The notes beneath the pieces are model-generated. The model had not been told where the DNA came from and made no database searches. It saw nothing but the letters and a program-made list of their open reading frames with translations. The position numbers and the translations under genes are program-made. DNA of 14,516 nt from JBBDNC01 sp040877875 (GTDB lineage: Bacteria; Bacteroidota; Rhodothermia; Balneolales; Balneolaceae), in NCBI GenBank assembly GCA_040877875.1, contig JBBDNC010000158.1, positions 1-14,516 of the forward strand, in the 5' to 3' direction. Positions 1-6,594 of this stretch are shown here, piece by piece (the stretch's first letter is position 1; each line of letters opens with the position of its first letter).

Positions 1-980
1 TAATTTTTACCCGGGTTTTAAAAGAAGAGGGAGTTTCAGCCGAATGGTTTGATGTCCGTGAAGTCATGGCCACGGATGATAATTTCGGGAACGCCGAACC
101 GAATTTAAAAAAAATACGAAAACTGGCCGAAGAACGGCTCGTCGGACGAATGAAATCCGAACGATTTGTGACCCAGGGCTTTGTCGGAACGACCGATGAC
201 GGGAGAATTACGACCCTCGGCAGGGGAGGAAGTGACTTTACAGCAGCCCTTCTGGCGGAAGCCGTTGATGCCGATGTGCTGGAAATCTGGACGGATGTTA
301 CGGCTATCTATACTTCCGATCCGCGTATGGTTGAAAGCGCACGGCCGATCTCTGAAATTACTTTCAACGAAGCTGCTGAGCTATCGGTTTTCGGGGCCAA
401 AGTACTTCATCCTGCTACCCTGAAACCCGCCATTCGAAAAAATATCAAAGTGTATGTCGGTTCGAGTATGCGGCCGGAGGAGCCCGGAACATGGATCGTG
501 AAAGAAACCCGGGAGTATCCGGTTATCCGAGCCATCTCCTTGCGGAGAAACCAGACACTGGTAACTGTCCACAGCCTGGAGATGCTTCACCGACATGGTT
601 TCCTCGCACAATTATTTCAAATTCTGGCGAATCATAAAATCAGTGTCGACCTGGTTACTACCAGTGAAGTGAGCGTATCCCTGACTTTCGATACGAATCT
701 TCAAGGGATGAACAGACAGGGTCTATCTGAAGCTTTGATTCATGACCTTCAGAAAATTGCAGAAGTAAAAATAGAAACGGATCTTGCACTGATCGCTTTG
801 GTCGGCAATAAACTGGACGCTACGGCAGGGGTGAGCGGCCCGATTTTCGGATCCCTCGATCACACCAATATCCGCCTGATTTGTCATGGGGCCAGTCCCC
901 ACAATCTCTGCTTTCTCGTCAGGGAATCCGAAGCGGCGGAAGTGGTACGCACCTTGCATGACCGATTCATTGCAAAATAA
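1..980 (+). CDS. lysC: Aspartate kinase, lysine-sensitive (AKIII) type, 5'-truncated by the window
   Basis: Phosphorylates L-aspartate to 4-phospho-aspartate, the first step of lysine, threonine and methionine synthesis. The reading frame is already open at base 3, before the first in-window ATG at 66, so this is an internal fragment; the N-terminal part of the kinase domain lies upstream. Seen: the kinase motif GRGGSDFTA at 219-245, then IWTDV and YTSDPR, then FGAKVLHPAT. Two ACT domains follow, the first containing LRRNQTL, HSLEMLH and ISVDLVTTSEVSVSLTFDT, the second NIRLICHGASPHNLCFLV. These ACT motifs match my memory of E. coli LysC, the monofunctional lysine-inhibited enzyme, and the protein ends after them, so there is no fused homoserine dehydrogenase. 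Feedback inhibition by lysine is inferred. The stop is TAA at 978-980, and dapB follows after 30 nt. Confidence 0.95.
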   Translation, partial: IFTRVLKEEGVSAEWFDVREVMATDDNFGNAEPNLKKIRKLAEERLVGRMKSERFVTQGFVGTTDDGRITTLGRGGSDFTAALLAEAVDADVLEIWTDVTAIYTSDPRMVESARPISEITFNEAAELSVFGAKVLHPATLKPAIRKNIKVYVGSSMRPEEPGTWIVKETREYPVIRAISLRRNQTLVTVHSLEMLHRHGFLAQLFQILANHKISVDLVTTSEVSVSLTFDTNLQGMNRQGLSEALIHDLQKIAEVKIETDLALIALVGNKLDATAGVSGPIFGSLDHTNIRLICHGASPHNLCFLVRESEAAEVVRTLHDRFIAK

Positions 981-1010
981 TCATCTAATATAAATAGATT
1001 ACGATTTTTC

Positions 1011-1682
1011 ATGAAAATATCAGTTATTGGAACCGGAAAAACCGGCAGCGAAGTTGTGAAGTTATTAGGGGACTCTGCTGTCTATACGTTTGATGAGGAG
1101 AACCCGCCTGATGCAGAAAAACTTGCCGAAACCGATGCAGCAATTTTATTTGTTCCCGGCGATGTGGCCGATGAAGTGGTTTCAACCGTTCTGGATGCCG
1201 GAATCGATGCCGTTTGGGGAACAACCGGGTATTCCTGGCCCGAGGATCTTTCGGAACAAATTAAGGTTGCCGGGGCCCGGTGGATCATCGCCTCTAATTT
1301 CAGTCTTGGAATGAATTTGATGAGGCGCTGTCTCGAATTGATCGGACAGGGGGCTTCATTGTTGAAAGATCCGGAATTCCATATTCATGAAGTCCATCAT
1401 ATTCATAAAAAAGATGCTCCCAGCGGAACGGCACTTTCATGGCGGGAATGGCTCGGCAGGGAAGATGCAACGATTTCCTCTTCAAGGGAAGGGGATGTGA
1501 AGGGTTTGCACTCCCTTCACGTGAAAACAGCTTTTGAATCTTTACATTTGAAACATGAAGCCCATGACCGTGCAGTTTTTGCCGAAGGAGCGATATGGGC
1601 TGCCCGGTATTTGAATGAACATCAGGAAGTTATGCCGGGTCTTTATTCATTTGAATCTATCATTGATCAGGCATTTATTTAA
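1011..1682 (+). CDS. dapB: 4-hydroxy-tetrahydrodipicolinate reductase
   Basis: NAD(P)H-dependent reduction of the DapA product to tetrahydrodipicolinate, in the cytosol. At 223 aa it is shorter than the roughly 240-270 aa usual for the family. Seen: an N-terminal Rossmann start VIGTGKTGSEVV (residues 5-16), where many homologues have GAxGRMG; the GTTGY segment at 70-74; ASNFSLGMNL at 94-103; and the diagnostic catalytic motif EVHHIHKKDAPSGTA at 127-141, with the expected histidine pair and lysine. SREG, KGLHS and AEGAIWAARYL at the C-terminus also fit. The ATG at 1011 is chosen because the Rossmann strand begins at once; no Shine-Dalgarno sequence precedes it, only an A/T-rich leader. It sits between lysC and dapA, so operonic expression is likely. 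The missing length appears to come from short loops rather than truncation, since both domains are present. Confidence 0.95.
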   Translation: MKISVIGTGKTGSEVVKLLGDSAVYTFDEENPPDAEKLAETDAAILFVPGDVADEVVSTVLDAGIDAVWGTTGYSWPEDLSEQIKVAGARWIIASNFSLGMNLMRRCLELIGQGASLLKDPEFHIHEVHHIHKKDAPSGTALSWREWLGREDATISSSREGDVKGLHSLHVKTAFESLHLKHEAHDRAVFAEGAIWAARYLNEHQEVMPGLYSFESIIDQAFI

Positions 1683-1691
1683 GGATACGGT

Positions 1692-2576
1692 ATGATAAAC
1701 ACACAATTATGGACTGCGCTGGTAACCCCGATGCAGTCCGACGGACAGATTGACTTTGATGACCTTGAATCCCTGGTTCGCAGGCAGGAAAAAGCTGGAA
1801 ACGGGGTGCTGTTGATTGGAAGTACCGGTGAAGGGCTTGCTCTGGATGATGAGGAAAAAAAGGCGGTTGTGGAACATGTTACAGAGTTGAAACTGTCGGT
1901 TCCGGTAATGGCCGGGGTGGGGGGATATAACCTGGAAACTCAAAAGCAATGGATCCGCTTTTGTAACGGGTTGGAACTGGATGCATTTCTGCTTGTAACG
2001 CCTCTTTATTCCAAACCGGGGCCTGTGGGGCAAACGGAATGGTTTACCGCTCTTTTGAATGGTTCCGAAAAGCCGTGTATGATTTACAACATTCCGGGCC
2101 GTACCGGCGCAAAAATTCCGCCGTCGGTCTTCCGGGAAATTGAAAGTCACTCTAATTTCTGGAGTATCAAGGAGGCAAGCGGCTCCATTCAGGATTTTCA
2201 GGCTTTCCGGGAAGCCGTTCCGAATATACCGATTTATAGCGGGGATGACGGGTTGCTGCCGTTTTTTTCCGCAGCCGGTTGCAGGGGCTTGGTCTCGGTG
2301 GCTTCCAATGTATGGCCCGAAGCAACAAATCTCTATGTACAAAAATGCCTGAACGGGCAAACGGAATCACTGTTTCCCTTATGGAAACATGCTACGGAGA
2401 TGCTCTTTACCGTGTCGAATCCGATCCCCGCAAAAATGCTTCTTGTTGAAAAAGGACTGATCAAAAGTCCGGCCCTGAGAATGCCACTGACGACTTCAGA
2501 ATTGGATTCAACCCGCAAGCTCGTAGATATTGATAAGGAAATTGCAGACTGGTACAGCCAAAACAAAACAAAGTAG
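1692..2576 (+). CDS. dapA: 4-hydroxy-tetrahydrodipicolinate synthase
   Basis: Condenses pyruvate with aspartate semialdehyde, the committed step to diaminopimelate and lysine. It is a 294-aa TIM barrel of normal length. Seen: GSTGEG at 43-48 (substrate-carboxylate loop), TPLYSKP at 103-109, MIYNIPGRTG at 130-139 (Tyr132, Arg137), and the Schiff-base lysine Lys160 in SIKEASGS, followed by YSGDD at 182-186. The second Thr of the usual GTTGE is kept but the first is Ser (Ser44), a combination also seen in other lyases of this superfamily such as NanA. The neighbours lysC, dapB and dapD make DapA by far the best reading. The overall wording (GNGVLLIGSTGEG, FCNGL) recalls chlamydial DapA from memory. 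The start ATG follows an AAGGA at 1681-1685, which overlaps the dapB stop codon, suggesting coupled translation. Confidence 0.95.
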   Translation: MINTQLWTALVTPMQSDGQIDFDDLESLVRRQEKAGNGVLLIGSTGEGLALDDEEKKAVVEHVTELKLSVPVMAGVGGYNLETQKQWIRFCNGLELDAFLLVTPLYSKPGPVGQTEWFTALLNGSEKPCMIYNIPGRTGAKIPPSVFREIESHSNFWSIKEASGSIQDFQAFREAVPNIPIYSGDDGLLPFFSAAGCRGLVSVASNVWPEATNLYVQKCLNGQTESLFPLWKHATEMLFTVSNPIPAKMLLVEKGLIKSPALRMPLTTSELDSTRKLVDIDKEIADWYSQNKTK

Positions 2577-2599
2577 AACAAAATAAAAACGAAGGACGA

Positions 2600-3346
2600 A
2601 TGGACTGGAATCAAATACTGGATTTACTGGAGAAAGGAGAAGTCCGGGCAGCAGAACCTCACGGAGATACCTGGAAAGCTAATATTAATGTCAAAAATGC
2701 CATATTGGCTGCTTTTAAGGAGGGTGAAAATGTATCTTACGAGGATTCTTATGAAGGATTCGTTGATAAGCACAATCTGCCCCCGAGAAAATTTAAACCG
2801 GAGTACGGGGTACGGCTGGTTCCGGGCGGCTCTTCTGTCCGACGAGGAGCCTATGTGGCCCCGGGAGTGATTATCATGCCGCCGGCCTATGTGAATACAG
2901 GGGCCTATGTGGATGAGGGGTCGATGGTGGATAGTCATGCACTGGTCGGATCTTGTGCCCAGGTGGGCAAGAATGTCCATCTGTCGGCCGGAGTTCAATT
3001 GGGTGGAGTTCTTGAACCGGTCGGACTCAGCCCGGTTGTGATTGAAGATGACTGCTTTATCGGGGCAGGGGTTGTAATTGTTGAGGGAATTCTGGTTAAA
3101 AAACGGGCGGTCATTGCACCGGGTGTGGTTCTGTCAAAATCCGTACCCGTTTACGACTGTGTGTACGAGAAAAAACTGGGCAAGGGAGCCGCGATCCCGG
3201 AAGGAGCTGTTGTGGTTCCGGGGACCCGGCCTGTAAACAGTAAATGGGGAAATGAGGAAGGACTCTCTATTTCTTGTCCGCTGATAATCAAATACAGGGA
3301 TGAAGGCAGCGATGCGTCCCTCGAGCTGGAGGAAGCTCTCAGATAA
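2600..3346 (+). CDS. dapD: 2,3,4,5-tetrahydropyridine-2,6-dicarboxylate N-succinyltransferase
   Basis: Transfers succinyl from succinyl-CoA to tetrahydrodipicolinate, the first step of the succinylase branch to meso-diaminopimelate. It is a 248-aa protein, somewhat shorter than the 274-aa E. coli enzyme, mainly at the N-terminus. Seen: a small helical N-terminal domain (1-75, with KGEVRAAEP), then a left-handed beta-helix of hexapeptide repeats (about 78-185) containing VRRGAYVAPGV, YVNTGAYVDEGSMVDSHA, VGSCAQVGKNVHLS and GGVLEPV, then IEDDCFIGAGVVIVEG. The C-terminal region (about 186-248) has VVPGTRPV. These are the classic DapD motifs. The family works as a trimer. The gene lies 23 nt after dapA in an A-rich spacer; AAGGA at 2592-2596 is close to the ATG. 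It is the last gene of the visible lysine cluster. Confidence 0.96.
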   Translation: MDWNQILDLLEKGEVRAAEPHGDTWKANINVKNAILAAFKEGENVSYEDSYEGFVDKHNLPPRKFKPEYGVRLVPGGSSVRRGAYVAPGVIIMPPAYVNTGAYVDEGSMVDSHALVGSCAQVGKNVHLSAGVQLGGVLEPVGLSPVVIEDDCFIGAGVVIVEGILVKKRAVIAPGVVLSKSVPVYDCVYEKKLGKGAAIPEGAVVVPGTRPVNSKWGNEEGLSISCPLIIKYRDEGSDASLELEEALR

Positions 3347-3400
3347 ACGGACTGAGTTGTTGGAGGCAGACAGTCCCGACCGATTTTCCGGTTTTAATGC

Positions 3401-3429
3401 CCGGCGGCCATTGAAAATTCGGCCGTCGG
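3401..3429. other. GC-rich hairpin in the dapD-ssb gap
   Basis: CCGGCGGCC (3401-3409) and GGCCGTCGG (3421-3429) form a 9-bp stem with one G-U wobble and an 11-nt loop. On the + strand the stem is followed by ATAAAAAAAGTG, not a T-run, so it is not a textbook intrinsic terminator for dapD. It may still stabilise the 3' end of the dap transcript or act in the ssb leader. The rest of the 161-nt gap (3347-3507) shows no gene and no convincing promoter. Confidence 0.5.
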
Positions 3430-3505
3430 ATAAAAAAAGTGTAAGGAATTGCTCTGAAATAGTTCTTACATTATGAAGTCGTTAATAATTACGAAACAAA
3501 TCAAC

Positions 3506-3511
3506 AGGTGG
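3506..3511 (+). promoter_or_regulatory. Shine-Dalgarno AGGTGG that sets the ssb start
   Basis: AGGTGG lies 5 nt before the ATG at 3517. It overlaps the in-frame GTG at 3508, which would add only three residues (MEF). The SD position and the usual SSB opening MSSLNK both favour the ATG. It is one of the few clear SD sequences in the window. Confidence 0.75.
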
Positions 3512-3516
3512 AATTT

Positions 3517-3954
3517 ATGAGTTCACTCAATAAGGCAATGATCATAGGGAGACTGGGCCAGGACCCGGAAGTACGGTACACCCAATCTAATACGGCGGTT
3601 GCAACATTGAATATTGCAACCAATGAGCGTTTCAAGGACCGAAACGGGGAATTACAGGAACGTACGGAATGGCACCGCGTTGTGGCCTGGGGACGTCTGG
3701 CAGAAATTTGTCAGGAATACCTGAAGAAAGGTTCCCAGGTATATATCGAGGGTCCGATCCAAACCAGGGAATGGGAGGATAAGGACGGCCAAAAACGATA
3801 TACAACAGAAATTAAAGCGCTGACTATGACCATGCTCGACAGCCGTGGCAGTTCAGGCGGTGGTATGGAGAGCAGCGGGGGCGGCCAGCAGATGGCAAGT
3901 ACGGTCGACCTTGACGACTCGTTTGATGATATGGATGACGATCTGCCGTTTTAA
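3517..3954 (+). CDS. ssb: Single-stranded DNA-binding protein
   Basis: Homotetrameric OB-fold protein that coats ssDNA in replication, repair and recombination. It has 145 aa from the ATG chosen by the SD sequence at 3506-3511. Seen: MSSLNKAMIIGRLGQDPEVRY at the N-terminus, TLNIATNERF (30-39), EWHRVVAWGRLAE (51-63) and KGSQVYIEGPIQTREW (71-86), giving the OB fold with its aromatic DNA-stacking residues. A Gly/Ser-rich linker (about 110-125) follows. The acidic tail ends DDMDDDLPF, the conserved tip that recruits partner proteins. In Bacteroidota ssb is often followed by gldE, as here. Transcription probably ends or is attenuated at the fold at 3994-4097. Confidence 0.97.
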   Translation: MSSLNKAMIIGRLGQDPEVRYTQSNTAVATLNIATNERFKDRNGELQERTEWHRVVAWGRLAEICQEYLKKGSQVYIEGPIQTREWEDKDGQKRYTTEIKALTMTMLDSRGSSGGGMESSGGGQQMASTVDLDDSFDDMDDDLPF

Positions 3955-3993
3955 AGTTCATCTGCGGGTTTCTAACTCAATATTGTTAAATTT

Positions 3994-4097
3994 AAGGAAC
4001 TGTCTAAAAGAGAATCTGTTTTTTTGTTCTGAAATTAAAACCAGATGAAGGGGATTGAATGCGGACGACCCCGTTTTTTCAGGCAGTTCCTTTTTTT
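3994..4097 (+). terminator. Large stem-loop with T-tract after ssb (terminator or structured leader)
   Basis: AAGGAACTGTCT (3994-4005) pairs with AGGCAGTTCCTT (4081-4092) over 12 bp with one G-U wobble, and the 3' arm runs into TTTTTTT (4091-4097). The 75-nt apical region can form two small inner helices: ATCTG (4014-4018) with CAGAT (4042-4046), and GGGG (4050-4053) with CCCC (4069-4072). The fold is therefore a three-way junction closed by a terminator-like stem. It lies between ssb and the CNNM gene, so it may be the ssb terminator, an attenuator for the next gene, or a small RNA with its own terminator. The pairing is seen directly; the role is inferred. Confidence 0.6.
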
Positions 4098-4180
4098 ATT
4101 ATAAATATCCGTTAACGAACGATCGGTTATTGGATTCATTAGACGAACCTCCGAGTTTTATTTCATTTTCTTTTCAGTAT

Positions 4181-5524
4181 ATGGCTGATATTTCGATATC
4201 AGCCGAGCCTCTCAGTGTTCTTTCCCTGACCGGATACCTGGTTGTGCTGGTTTTGGGCCTGCTTCTCAGTGCCTTGTTCTCCGGATCAGAAGTGGCATTC
4301 TTTTCTCTTGTGAATCAGATGGATAAACTGGATCGGGATCAAAAACCGGGAGGTAAAGATCTGCGTATTATACGGATGCTGGAAAAACCCCGCCGCCTGC
4401 TTGCCACGATTCTGATCGGAAATACATTTGCAAATATCGTCAGTGCAGTGATTGCTGCAGTATTGACGGGAAGAATGGCAGCGTATTACGGATTTCCGGA
4501 ATTCGTCGTTTTTACTGTTGAGATTCTGGTTATAACGTTCATGATTCTGATTCTGAGCGAAATCACACCCAAGATTATCGCCATTAATAATCCTTTGAAA
4601 TTCTCAAGAAGGATGTCCGGTTTCATCTATTTCTTTTTCCTGCTGTTTACCCCGGTTTCGAAAACCATTGCCGAAAGTACTATAGCCCTGGAGAAGCGAC
4701 TGCCAAAACCCATGAATAGGATGACCACAGCAGATTTGAAAACCATGGCGGAAGTCAGTGAAAAGTCGGGATCCATCAGGCAGGATGAACGGGAGATTAT
4801 TGAAAATGTCATTGAGTTCGGCCATACTACCGTACGGGAAATTATGACCTCGAGAGTGAATATTGTAGCAGTCTCCGTCCATCATACCCTGAAAGAAGTT
4901 GTAGAGATCATTCGTGAAAAAGGTCTCTCGAGAATGCCCCTCTACGACAATGACCTGGATACCCTATTGGGGGTTATCTATGCCAAGGATGTGTTGCCGT
5001 ATATCCATTCCGATTTGGAGAACAGCGAGGTGAAATGGGAATCGGTTGCAAGGAAAGCATTGTTTATTCCCTCGACTAAAAAGCTTGATGATCTGTTAAG
5101 AGATTTTCAACATGAAAAAACTCACCTGGCTATTGTCGTAGACGAGTATGGGGGAACCGAGGGACTCGTTACCCTGGATGATATCCTTGAGGAAATTGTC
5201 GGGGATATGGGTGACGAATATGATGACGACGAGGAAAAATTGTACAAGAAGTTTAAAAGCGGCGTATATATTTTCGATGCCAAAGTAGATCTGGACGACA
5301 TGGAGGAGATTCTTGGTTGTAAAATCACTTCTCCGGATGATGAGTTTGAAACACTCGGCGGACTCGTTTATCATCTGACGGAACGAATTCCGAATGTGGG
5401 GGAACGGCTACAATATATGAATCTTGAATTGACCGTACATTCCGTACGTAATAACCGGGTCAGGAAACTCAGGGTGAAGTTGATTCCCGAGACGAGAAAA
5501 TCTTCAGCAGATAACGTGAGTTGA
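4181..5524 (+). CDS. CNNM/CorC-HlyC family membrane protein, GldE-like (DUF21 + CBS pair + CorC_HlyC)
   Basis: Integral inner-membrane protein of the family containing Mg/Co efflux proteins, 'hemolysin C' homologues and GldE. It has 447 aa from the ATG at 4181. The frame also reaches back to a TTG at 4055, but that stretch crosses the stem-loop after ssb and gives a non-family N-terminus, so I reject it. Domains seen: DUF21/CNNM with several membrane segments (about 15-165) including ALFSGSEVAFFSL and ILSEITPK; a linker with GSIRQDEREIIENVIEF; a CBS pair (about 218-345) with TSRVNIVAV, GLSRMPLYD and IVVDEYGGTEGLVTLDDILEE; and a CorC_HlyC domain (about 357-436) with DEFETLGGLV. The ssb-gldE order is typical of Bacteroidota, where gldD usually follows. 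Here murB follows with a TGATG overlap, so a dedicated gliding role cannot be assumed. Ion specificity cannot be told from sequence. Confidence 0.9.
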   Translation: MADISISAEPLSVLSLTGYLVVLVLGLLLSALFSGSEVAFFSLVNQMDKLDRDQKPGGKDLRIIRMLEKPRRLLATILIGNTFANIVSAVIAAVLTGRMAAYYGFPEFVVFTVEILVITFMILILSEITPKIIAINNPLKFSRRMSGFIYFFFLLFTPVSKTIAESTIALEKRLPKPMNRMTTADLKTMAEVSEKSGSIRQDEREIIENVIEFGHTTVREIMTSRVNIVAVSVHHTLKEVVEIIREKGLSRMPLYDNDLDTLLGVIYAKDVLPYIHSDLENSEVKWESVARKALFIPSTKKLDDLLRDFQHEKTHLAIVVDEYGGTEGLVTLDDILEEIVGDMGDEYDDDEEKLYKKFKSGVYIFDAKVDLDDMEEILGCKITSPDDEFETLGGLVYHLTERIPNVGERLQYMNLELTVHSVRNNRVRKLRVKLIPETRKSSADNVS

Positions 5525-6594
5525 TGGCTTCAAACGATTCGTACAATGAAATTCACACGCCCGAAATTCTGCGGAATGTAAATTTGGCTCCCTATAACAC
5601 ACTTCAGGTTGAAGCCCTCGCAGAGCGGTTTGTCATTCTTAAAGCGGCCAAAGAACTTCCGGTGCTTTTTAAGAACGGGAACTTCACCAAGGATGGGGTC
5701 TGGGTATTGGGGGGAGGAAGCAATGTTCTGTTTCAGGGCCGGGTACAACCCCTGGTCTTGAAAAATGAAATCAAAGAGCTGGAAGTTCTGGATGAAGATG
5801 AACAACAGGTTCGAATCCGCTCGGGAGCGGGAATGGATTGGCATCAGCTTGTAACCTATTGCGTAAACCAAAAATGGCAGGGTGTGGAAAATCTTGCTCT
5901 GATCCCGGGGACGGTAGGTGCAGCACCGATTCAAAACATAGGGGCTTATGGGGTCGAAGTGGGGGAAGTATTTGAGTCGCTTCAGGCATTTGATTTACAA
6001 AAGGGTACATTTCGTACGTTTGAAAAAGAAGAGTGTGATTTCGGATATCGGGACAGTGTATTCAAGAATCGATATAAAAACCGGTTTGTCATTACATCGG
6101 TCGTCCTTCGTTTAAACAAACCACCCTATTCGCTAAATACCGAATATCAGTCCCTTAAGAAGTGGCTTGACCGGCAGAACATTACCAATCCTTCCCTTGA
6201 GGATGTATTCCGGGCCGTCGTAGCTATTCGAACGGACAAACTTCCGAATCCGGGTGATTTGGGAAATGCAGGAAGTTTTTTTAAAAACCCGGTTATCACC
6301 CGAAAGCAGTTTGTCGGATTAAAAAACAGTTTTCCCTCTATTCCTTTTTACTCTCAGCCTGATAACAAGATTAAAATACCGGCCGGTTGGCTGATTGAAC
6401 AAACCGGGTGGAAGGGCAAACGAACCGGCAACGTCGGGACTTATGAAAACCAGGCACTTGTAATTGTTAATCACGGAGGGGCAACCGGGCAAGAAATCTG
6501 GGACCTGGCACAAAAAATCAGAACCTCGGTTCACAAAAAATTCGGTATTGAATTGGTTCCTGAAGTAAACATCGTGGGGAGAACAAATGGTTGA
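5524..6594 (+). CDS. murB: UDP-N-acetylmuramate dehydrogenase
   Basis: FAD- and NADPH-dependent reduction of UDP-GlcNAc-enolpyruvate to UDP-MurNAc, a cytosolic peptidoglycan step. The protein has 356 aa from the ATG at 5524, which overlaps the upstream stop in TGATG; a TTG one codon earlier is less likely. Seen: NTLQV (25-29), the FAD motif VLGGGSNVL (61-69), and ENLALIPGTVGAAPIQNIGAYG (122-143). CDFGYRDSVFK (171-181) has the active-site Arg176, GNAGSFFKNPV (247-257) has the catalytic Ser251, and VPEVNI (345-350) has Glu347. The YRDSVFK segment and total length mark the E. coli-like type I enzyme. All catalytic residues I know for the family are present. The gene is coupled to the membrane protein upstream and overlaps the DUF2779 gene downstream by 8 nt. 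Confidence 0.96.
   Translation: MASNDSYNEIHTPEILRNVNLAPYNTLQVEALAERFVILKAAKELPVLFKNGNFTKDGVWVLGGGSNVLFQGRVQPLVLKNEIKELEVLDEDEQQVRIRSGAGMDWHQLVTYCVNQKWQGVENLALIPGTVGAAPIQNIGAYGVEVGEVFESLQAFDLQKGTFRTFEKEECDFGYRDSVFKNRYKNRFVITSVVLRLNKPPYSLNTEYQSLKKWLDRQNITNPSLEDVFRAVVAIRTDKLPNPGDLGNAGSFFKNPVITRKQFVGLKNSFPSIPFYSQPDNKIKIPAGWLIEQTGWKGKRTGNVGTYENQALVIVNHGGATGQEIWDLAQKIRTSVHKKFGIELVPEVNIVGRTNG

Noticed and set aside
1707..2360. 217-codon open frame on the - strand inside dapA
   Set aside because: It is antisense to a complete dapA with all active-site motifs, and has no recognisable domain.
3508..3516. GTG start for ssb giving an MEF extension
   Set aside because: The GTG is part of the AGGTGG Shine-Dalgarno sequence; the ATG at 3517 has correct spacing and the usual SSB opening.
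4055..4180. In-frame upstream extension of the CNNM protein from a TTG at 4055 (42 extra residues)
   Set aside because: It crosses the stem-loop and T-tract after ssb, its residues do not look like a family N-terminus, and the ATG at 4181 sits just before the first membrane segment.
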